Below, piece after piece: positions 59,895-64,000 of a stretch of 64,000 nucleotides of DNA. The notes beneath the pieces are model-generated. The model had not been told where the DNA came from. It made no database searches and saw only the letters and a program-made list of their open reading frames with translations. Each line of letters starts with the position of its first letter. Position 1 is the first letter of the stretch. The stretch lies in assembly GCF_019599145.1 (NCBI RefSeq), contig NZ_CP080647.1, forward strand, positions 1,674,001 through 1,738,000, read 5' to 3'. This DNA is from Streptomyces akebiae (GTDB lineage: Bacteria; Actinomycetota; Actinomycetes; Streptomycetales; Streptomycetaceae). The translations under genes were made by a program, and so were the position numbers.

Positions 59895-60716
59895 ATGCCG
59901 AAGGCACAGGAGACCGCCGTCTACACGCACGGGCACCACGAGTCGGTGCTGCGCTCGCACACCTGGCGCACCGCCGCCAACTCGGCGGCCTACCTCCTCA
60001 GTTCGCTGAAGCCCCACATGAAGGTCCTGGACATCGGCTGCGGGCCGGGCACCATCACCGCCGACCTGGCCGCCCTGGTCCCGGACGGCCACGTCACCGG
60101 CGTCGACCACGCACCCGGCATCCTGGACCAGGCCCGGGCCACGGCCGCCGAACGCGGCCTGGAGAACGTGGACTTCGCCGTCGCGGACGTCCACGCCCTG
60201 GACTTCCCGGACGACACCTTCGACGTGGTCCACGCGCACCAGGTGCTCCAGCACGTCGGCGACCCGGTGCAGGCTCTGCGCGAGATGCGCCGGGTGACCA
60301 GGCCCGGCGGGATCGTCGCCGCCCGTGACTCCGACTACGCCGCGATGACCTGGTTCCCGGAGTCGGCGGGCCTGGACGACTGGCTCGACCTGTACCGCCG
60401 GGTGGCCCGCGCCAACGGCGGTGAGCCCGACGCGGGACGCCGGCTGAAGTCCTGGGCGCTGCGCGCCGGGCTCACCGACATCACGGCCACCTCCGCCACC
60501 TGGACCTACGCCACGGCCCAGGAGCGGGCCTGGTGGAGCGGACTGTGGGCGGACCGGACGGTCGCCTCCTCCTACGCCGAGCGGGCCACCGAGGGCGGTC
60601 ATGCCACGGCCGGGGAACTGCGGGCGATCGCGGAGTCCTGGCGGGAATGGGGACGGCAGGAGGACGGCTGGTTCGCCGTACTGCACGGAGAAATTCTCTG
60701 CCGCAAGGCGGCCTGA
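59895..60716 (+). CDS. Class I SAM-dependent methyltransferase (UbiE-like)
   Basis: 273 residues from ATG 59895 (GGAAGGGGAA upstream). Motif I VLDIGCGPGTITADLA, motif II VTGVDHAPGILDQA, motif III FAVADVHALDFPD, then VLQHVGDPVQALREMRRVTRPGGIVAARDSDY. The C-terminal part is tryptophan-rich (WTYATAQERAWWSGLW), as in a group of actinobacterial methyltransferases of unknown substrate. The leader has a 7-bp inverted repeat (CGAGGAC / GTCCTCG, 59847-59878) just before the ribosome-binding site. It is followed by a tiny membrane-protein gene. Confidence 0.9.
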   Translation: MPKAQETAVYTHGHHESVLRSHTWRTAANSAAYLLSSLKPHMKVLDIGCGPGTITADLAALVPDGHVTGVDHAPGILDQARATAAERGLENVDFAVADVHALDFPDDTFDVVHAHQVLQHVGDPVQALREMRRVTRPGGIVAARDSDYAAMTWFPESAGLDDWLDLYRRVARANGGEPDAGRRLKSWALRAGLTDITATSATWTYATAQERAWWSGLWADRTVASSYAERATEGGHATAGELRAIAESWREWGRQEDGWFAVLHGEILCRKAA

Positions 60717-60759
60717 ACGCGAGAATCCTGGAAACACGGACCATCAGGAGGTTCGCATA

Positions 60760-60930
60760 ATGGTTCCCATCCTGTTGGTGCTGCTTCTGGTGCTGATTCT
60801 CTTCGGCGCCGGATTCGCGGTGAAGGTTCTCTGGTACATCGCATTGGCCGTCCTGGTGCTGTGGCTCCTCGGCTTCCTGGTGCGCGGCACGTCCGCCTCC
60901 GGAGGAAGGAGCCGCTGGTACAGGTGGTGA
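60760..60930 (+). CDS. Very small hydrophobic membrane protein (lmo0937/DUF5670-like)
   Basis: 56 residues. The ATG at 60760 follows a strong AGGAGG. Two helices, PILLVLLLVLILFGAGFAV and LWYIALAVLVLWLLGFLV, are joined by a short turn, with a basic tail GGRSRWYRW. It matches the pattern of the lmo0937 family of stress-inducible small membrane proteins (phrase LWLLGFLVRG). Convergent with gvpK, 2 bp away. Confidence 0.8.
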   Translation: MVPILLVLLLVLILFGAGFAVKVLWYIALAVLVLWLLGFLVRGTSASGGRSRWYRW

Positions 60931-60932
60931 CG

Positions 60933-61214
60933 TCACTCCCGCGGTAGCAACGGTCCGAGCGGCCCGAGGTCCAGATTCAGGTCCTCGGGCCGCAGGCCGT
61001 AGCGGTCGCGCAGCTCGGTCATGCGGTCGTCCAGCAGCATCAGCGTGAGCCCGATGCGCTCCTCCTGGTCCTCCGAGAGCTCTCCGGTGTCGAAGCGGCG
61101 CAGCGCCTGTCGCTCCATGAGCTGACGGAGCAGCTCGACGACGGTCAGGACCAGTTTGACCAGGTCCCTCTCGACCGTGTCGGGCTCCAGTTCGAGACGG
61201 TTCCGGCCGGTCAC
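60933..61214 (-). CDS. gvpK: Gas vesicle protein GvpK
   Basis: 93 residues from GTG 61214, which overlaps the stop of gvpS by 4 bp (GTGA). LELEPDTVERDLVKLVLTVVELLRQLMERQALRRFDTGELSEDQEERIGLTLM is the core GvpK signature, ending RPEDLNLDLGPLGPLL. GvpK is a minor shell-associated or assembly protein of gas vesicles. It is the distal gene of a coupled cluster whose order (Z-J-L-S-K) equals that of S. coelicolor. Streptomyces clusters carry gvp genes although visible vesicles have not been reported in most species. Confidence 0.92.
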   Translation of the reverse strand: MTGRNRLELEPDTVERDLVKLVLTVVELLRQLMERQALRRFDTGELSEDQEERIGLTLMLLDDRMTELRDRYGLRPEDLNLDLGPLGPLLPRE

Positions 61215-61399
61215 TCGATGCCTCCCCAAGGTGACGGGACCTGTGCGTTCACGGAGCTGATCAGCGCGTTGAGATCGATGCGGACGAGATCGACGTCCGC
61301 GATGCGCAGGGTGAGGTCCCCGGTGATGACGACCCCGCCGGCGAGCAGCCGGTCGAGGAGATCGACGAGGGCGACCTCACGACGTTCGATCACGGTCAC
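61211..61399 (-). CDS. gvpS: Gas vesicle protein GvpS (GvpA/GvpJ-like)
   Basis: 62 residues from GTG 61399, overlapping the gvpL stop by 4 bp. The single domain EVALVDLLDRLLAGGVVITGDLTLRI, then DLVRIDLNALISSV, is the gas-vesicle structural fold, shorter than GvpJ and without the main shell protein's second helix length. It could be a minor structural component or nucleation factor. Confidence 0.88.
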   Translation of the reverse strand: MTVIERREVALVDLLDRLLAGGVVITGDLTLRIADVDLVRIDLNALISSVNAQVPSPWGGIE

Positions 61400-62229
61400 C
61401 GGCCGTCCACCCCGCCCCCTGCGGCGCCTGTCGCGGCACCCCCGCTGTCTCCGGTCTCTCCGCCTTCTCCGGTCTCTCCGCCTTCTCCACTGAAGGAATA
61501 GGCGGCCCACGGTCCGGTGAGTTCCACTCGCAATCCCGGTTCCTCGCCCTTGGTGCGGTCCACCAGTTCCACGAATTCCTCGGAATGGGCGCGCGGCACC
61601 AGATAGGCCGCGTTGAGCACATTGCGTCCGGGAACGCCTGAGAGGGCGGAATTCTGCGGCGCGTGCAGCCGGGTGTCCTCGGCGAATTCCGCGAGAGTTT
61701 CGTGCAACCGGCGGGCGAACCGGTCGGCGTTCTCCCACATCTCCTCGTGGGCCCTGTGGCTGCGCCTCCGCTGCCGCAGATAGTCCCGCCCGCTGGAGAC
61801 CTTCGCGGGCGCCTGGGACGACTCCCGTTCCTCGGACTCCGCGTAGACCTTCACGCCCCACTCCACCCGACCCGCGAGCCGGTCCAGGGTGCGCCGGAAG
61901 CCCTCCTCGCGGGCCTCCAGCATGACCCGTACGCCGCTGTCGTCGCGGAAGACGGTGCCGAGCCGGAGCGGCAGCGGGGTGGTGACGACGGTGAGGGCGT
62001 CGATCACGCTCTGGTGGGCCCGGGCCGTCTCGGTCAGCCAGTCCAGGTCCTCCAGATGGGCACGGAGCGGTTGCTCCGCGAAGTCGCGCTCCGGCACCTC
62101 GCTGACCACGGCGATCAGGTCGTGGTGGCGCAGTTGCCGGGGCGGCGCGCCCGCGACGCCCTTGAGCTGGGACTGGAGCGCGGCGTCGAAGGGGCGACAG
62201 ACGGCGTACACGTACCGCAGTCCGGTCAT
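61396..62229 (-). CDS. gvpL: Gas vesicle protein GvpL/GvpF family
   Basis: 277 residues from ATG 62229. RYVYAVCRPFDAALQ opens the GvpL/F fold, and VVTTPLPLRLGTVFRDDSGVRVML with ERESSQAP and GRDYLRQRRR are typical. The region ALSGVPGRNVLNAAYLVP is near the C-terminus. A Gly/Glu/Thr-rich tail (SGEGGETGEGGETGDSG) is unique to this copy. GvpL/F proteins interact with other Gvp proteins in assembly. Both ends overlap their neighbours by 4 bp. Confidence 0.92.
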   Translation of the reverse strand: MTGLRYVYAVCRPFDAALQSQLKGVAGAPPRQLRHHDLIAVVSEVPERDFAEQPLRAHLEDLDWLTETARAHQSVIDALTVVTTPLPLRLGTVFRDDSGVRVMLEAREEGFRRTLDRLAGRVEWGVKVYAESEERESSQAPAKVSSGRDYLRQRRRSHRAHEEMWENADRFARRLHETLAEFAEDTRLHAPQNSALSGVPGRNVLNAAYLVPRAHSEEFVELVDRTKGEEPGLRVELTGPWAAYSFSGEGGETGEGGETGDSGGAATGAAGGGVDGR

Positions 62230-62591
62230 GAGGGCTCCTCTCTGGCGCGGCCGCGTTCGATGGCCGGCTCCGGCTCCCGCCGGAGCCCGCCGTCGTCCAG
62301 CTCCGCGAGCCGGGCGCGCAACTCGGCGTTCTCACGGGAGAGTTCGTCACGGCGTGCGTGGGACGACAGCGCCGGGTCGGTCTCCCACCAGTCGATCCCC
62401 ATCTCCTTGGCCTTGTCGACGGAGGCGACGATCAGGCGCAGCTTGATGGTGAGCAGTTCGATGTCGAGCAGGTTGATGCGGATGTCACCCGCGATCACCA
62501 GGCCCTTATCGAGGACGCGCTCCAGGATGTCGGCCAGGTTGGCACTCCCGTTCTGCCCGTACGGCTCGGGGACTCGGCTCGGGAACGTCAT
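62226..62591 (-). CDS. gvpJ: Gas vesicle protein GvpJ (GvpA family)
   Basis: 121 residues. The GvpA-type domain is at 18-68: NLADILERVLDKGLVIAGDIRINLLDIELLTIKLRLIVASVDKAKEMGIDWW. A charged helical tail with coiled-coil character follows (RRDELSRENAELRARLAEL). The longer C-terminus marks it as a J-type minor protein rather than the main shell protein GvpA. Both ends overlap neighbouring genes by 4 bp. Confidence 0.92.
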   Translation of the reverse strand: MTFPSRVPEPYGQNGSANLADILERVLDKGLVIAGDIRINLLDIELLTIKLRLIVASVDKAKEMGIDWWETDPALSSHARRDELSRENAELRARLAELDDGGLRREPEPAIERGRAREEPS

Positions 62592-63790
62592 CGGCGACTC
62601 CCGCCGGCGGCGACCCGCTCCTCGTCCTCATCCTCGTACGGTTCCTCGTCCATGTCCTCCCCGGCGTCGCCCTCGGCCTCGGGAACGTCCTCGTACTCGC
62701 CCTCCGGTACCTCGTCCGGGTCCTCCAGGTCGCCTTCCTCGTCCTCGTCGACGTACCCTTCGGCCTCTTCGTCCTCGTCCGGCTCGGCCTCGTCGGCGTC
62801 CTCGTCCTCCTCGTACTCGCCCTCGGCCTCGCCGTCCTCCGACGCCTCGTCGTCGGGCAGCTCCTCCTGCTCCTCGTCCTCCCGCTCCTCCTCGGCGAGG
62901 GCGTCCTCGTGGCTGACGACGACGTCGCCGTCGCGGATCTCGCCGCGCCAGCCGTCCTCGGCCTCGCCCCTGAGGGTGATGAAGCGGGCGAAGTTCTTGA
63001 GGTCGAGCCGGGCCCGGCGGCCCTGGGCGCGCCAGATGTTGCCGGTCTTCTCGAAGAGGCCCTGCGGGTAGTACTCCATCACCAGCAGGACCCGGGTGAG
63101 GTCGTCGGCGAGGGAGTGGAAGGTGACCGCGCCCTTCGTGGTGCCCTTGGCGCCCTCCGACGTCCAGGTGATCCGCTGGTCGGGCACCTGTTCGGTGGTG
63201 TGGGCCTTCCAGCTGCGGTTGGACCAGAAGACCTTCAGCTGCCAGTCGGAGTGGGTGTCGTCGGCCCGGTTGGCGCTCTTCACCCCCTTGGCGAAGGTGC
63301 TGAAGCTCTGGTACTGGGTCCACTGGTCGTAAGCGGTGCGCAGCGGCACCCCGACGTCGATGGACTCGATGATCACCGTGGGCTTGCTGCCCGAGCCGCC
63401 CTTGCCCTTGCCCTTGCCGCCGAAGAGGTTCTTGAGTCCGCCGAGCACGTTGTCCTTGGCGCGGCCCGCGCCCACCTCCAGAGCGGTGCGCAGCGGCCCC
63501 TTGCCCTCGGCGAGCTTGCGGCCGCTGTCGAGGGCCAGCTTGGCGAAGCCGGGGCTGTTGCCGTCGGCGATGTCGTTGAGCTTGCCGGTCGTCTCGCCGA
63601 GTTTGCGGCCGGCGCCGACGAGGAGCCGCTGGACCTGGGCGGCCAGATACTCCTGGGCCTCGGCCTTGAGGTGGTCGACGGCCTCGCTGTGGGCGACGTC
63701 GGAGAGCGGATTGCTCTTCGTCGCGTCCTTTGCCCGGTCCGCCGCCTCGCCGGTCGCGCGGCCGGTCGCCGTTCCGAGGGTCTCAGTCAT
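62588..63790 (-). CDS. SRPBCC-domain gas vesicle cluster protein (GvpZ-like) with a long acidic tail
   Basis: 400 residues from ATG 63790 (in-frame GTG at 63793 also possible). A helical N-terminal part (1-130) is followed by an SRPBCC/polyketide-cyclase domain (about 140-285): VIIESIDVGVPLRTAYDQWTQYQSF, WTSEGAKGTTKGAVTFHSL, LVMEYYPQG. The last 110 or so residues are almost entirely Asp and Glu (EEEREDEEQEELPDDE and on). It occupies the gvpZ position in the cluster. The acidic tail is unusual in strength. Its start lies inside the last codons of the upstream gene with the basic tail. Confidence 0.75.
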   Translation of the reverse strand: MTETLGTATGRATGEAADRAKDATKSNPLSDVAHSEAVDHLKAEAQEYLAAQVQRLLVGAGRKLGETTGKLNDIADGNSPGFAKLALDSGRKLAEGKGPLRTALEVGAGRAKDNVLGGLKNLFGGKGKGKGGSGSKPTVIIESIDVGVPLRTAYDQWTQYQSFSTFAKGVKSANRADDTHSDWQLKVFWSNRSWKAHTTEQVPDQRITWTSEGAKGTTKGAVTFHSLADDLTRVLLVMEYYPQGLFEKTGNIWRAQGRRARLDLKNFARFITLRGEAEDGWRGEIRDGDVVVSHEDALAEEEREDEEQEELPDDEASEDGEAEGEYEEDEDADEAEPDEDEEAEGYVDEDEEGDLEDPDEVPEGEYEDVPEAEGDAGEDMDEEPYEDEDEERVAAGGSRR

Positions 63791-64000
63791 CACCGCCGCC
63801 TCCCCTCGTCGTCCGTGACCGCGTGGCCTTGCGAGCGGCCTTCTTGGCCGGTGCGGTCCTCTTCGTCTGAGCCGCCTTCTTCGCCGGGGCGGTCTTCTTG
63901 GCGGCCGTCTTCTTGGCGGCGGCCTTCTTGGGCGGGGGCTTCTTCGCCGCCGGCCCGCGTGGTGACCGCCGCGACTCCTCGGGCGCGTCGTGGCCGGGCT
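63783..64000 (-). CDS. C-terminal end of an upstream gas vesicle cluster gene (GvpY-like), Lys/Ala-rich tail
   Basis: Only the last 71 codons are in the window. They encode a histone-H1-like tail: repeated AKKTA, PAKKAA and KKPPPKKAA units with about 17 lysines, ending RSRTTRGGGDD. The gvp cluster order suggests gvpY, but the folded part is outside the window, so that is positional inference. Its stop codon lies within the first bases of the next gene (8-bp overlap), so the two products are made together. Confidence 0.6.
   Translation of the reverse strand, partial: PGHDAPEESRRSPRGPAAKKPPPKKAAAKKTAAKKTAPAKKAAQTKRTAPAKKAARKATRSRTTRGGGGDD

Overview
The window is chromosomal DNA from a high-GC actinomycete, almost certainly Streptomyces. 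Third codon positions are overwhelmingly G/C, GTG and TTG starts are common, and the gene content is typical of the genus: a CebR-type cellulase locus, gas-vesicle genes in the Streptomyces gvpY-Z-J-L-S-K order, a SigB/F/G-family sigma factor, ANTAR, DUF5753 and DUF6158 proteins. No rRNA, tRNA, CRISPR array, intact insertion sequence or replication origin was found.

Layout, left to right. (1) 1-8.4 kb: a bile-acid:sodium-symporter-type transporter (cut by the window edge) divergent from a LysR regulator; a long-chain acyl-CoA ligase; a secreted polysaccharide-lyase-like protein; an aldo/keto reductase convergent with a short-chain dehydrogenase; a His-rich methyltransferase; a DHFR-like reductase. 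(2) 8.5-17.4 kb: a plant-cell-wall degradation locus. A CBM2-GH6 cellobiohydrolase is divergent from a CBM2-GH48 cellulase across a region with two CebR boxes, followed by a GH74-CBM2 xyloglucanase and a secreted EEP-family hydrolase. (3) 17.4-23.1 kb: a mosaic stretch. A duplicate of the 3' end of a rhamnogalacturonan lyase gene (PL11) lies 3.3 kb from the intact gene, and between them sit TetR and HxlR regulators, a SnoaL-like protein, a small membrane protein and an excalibur protein. A WYL-regulator relic follows the intact lyase.

(4) 23-32.2 kb: a methyltransferase with a pterin dehydratase, two XRE regulators, a second-type dnaK with a HAIR-like HspR site, OsmC, and a coupled MoxR ATPase / VWA-metallopeptidase pair. 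(5) 32-40.2 kb: a holin-like/alkaline-phosphatase-like membrane enzyme, a resolvase-like protein, two MBL hydrolases around a DedA protein, an aminotransferase-fold protein with no lysine at all, and a surface protein. (6) 40.3-49.6 kb: a stress and signalling block: ANTAR and PAS/GAF sensors, a SigB-family sigma factor, a TPP-dependent decarboxylase/oxidase, DUF2795, CBS, a collapsed Orn/Lys/Arg decarboxylase gene, and a DJ-1/catalase pair. Three promoters there look like SigB-type promoters (GNNT-N14/15-GGGTAC or similar), so the divergent sigma factor may control part of this block.

(7) 49.7-64 kb: a TIGR03086 protein with DUF6158, an ABC-F ATPase, a two-component system directly upstream of an AfuABC-like ABC importer operon with GGTGAC repeats between them, a PAP2-diacylglycerol-kinase fusion, another methyltransferase, a tiny membrane protein, and the distal half of a gas-vesicle operon in which every gene overlaps the next.

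Other structure: ten strong hairpin terminators or attenuators, a dispersed extragenic palindromic repeat present at least four times, and several short tandem repeats in promoter regions.
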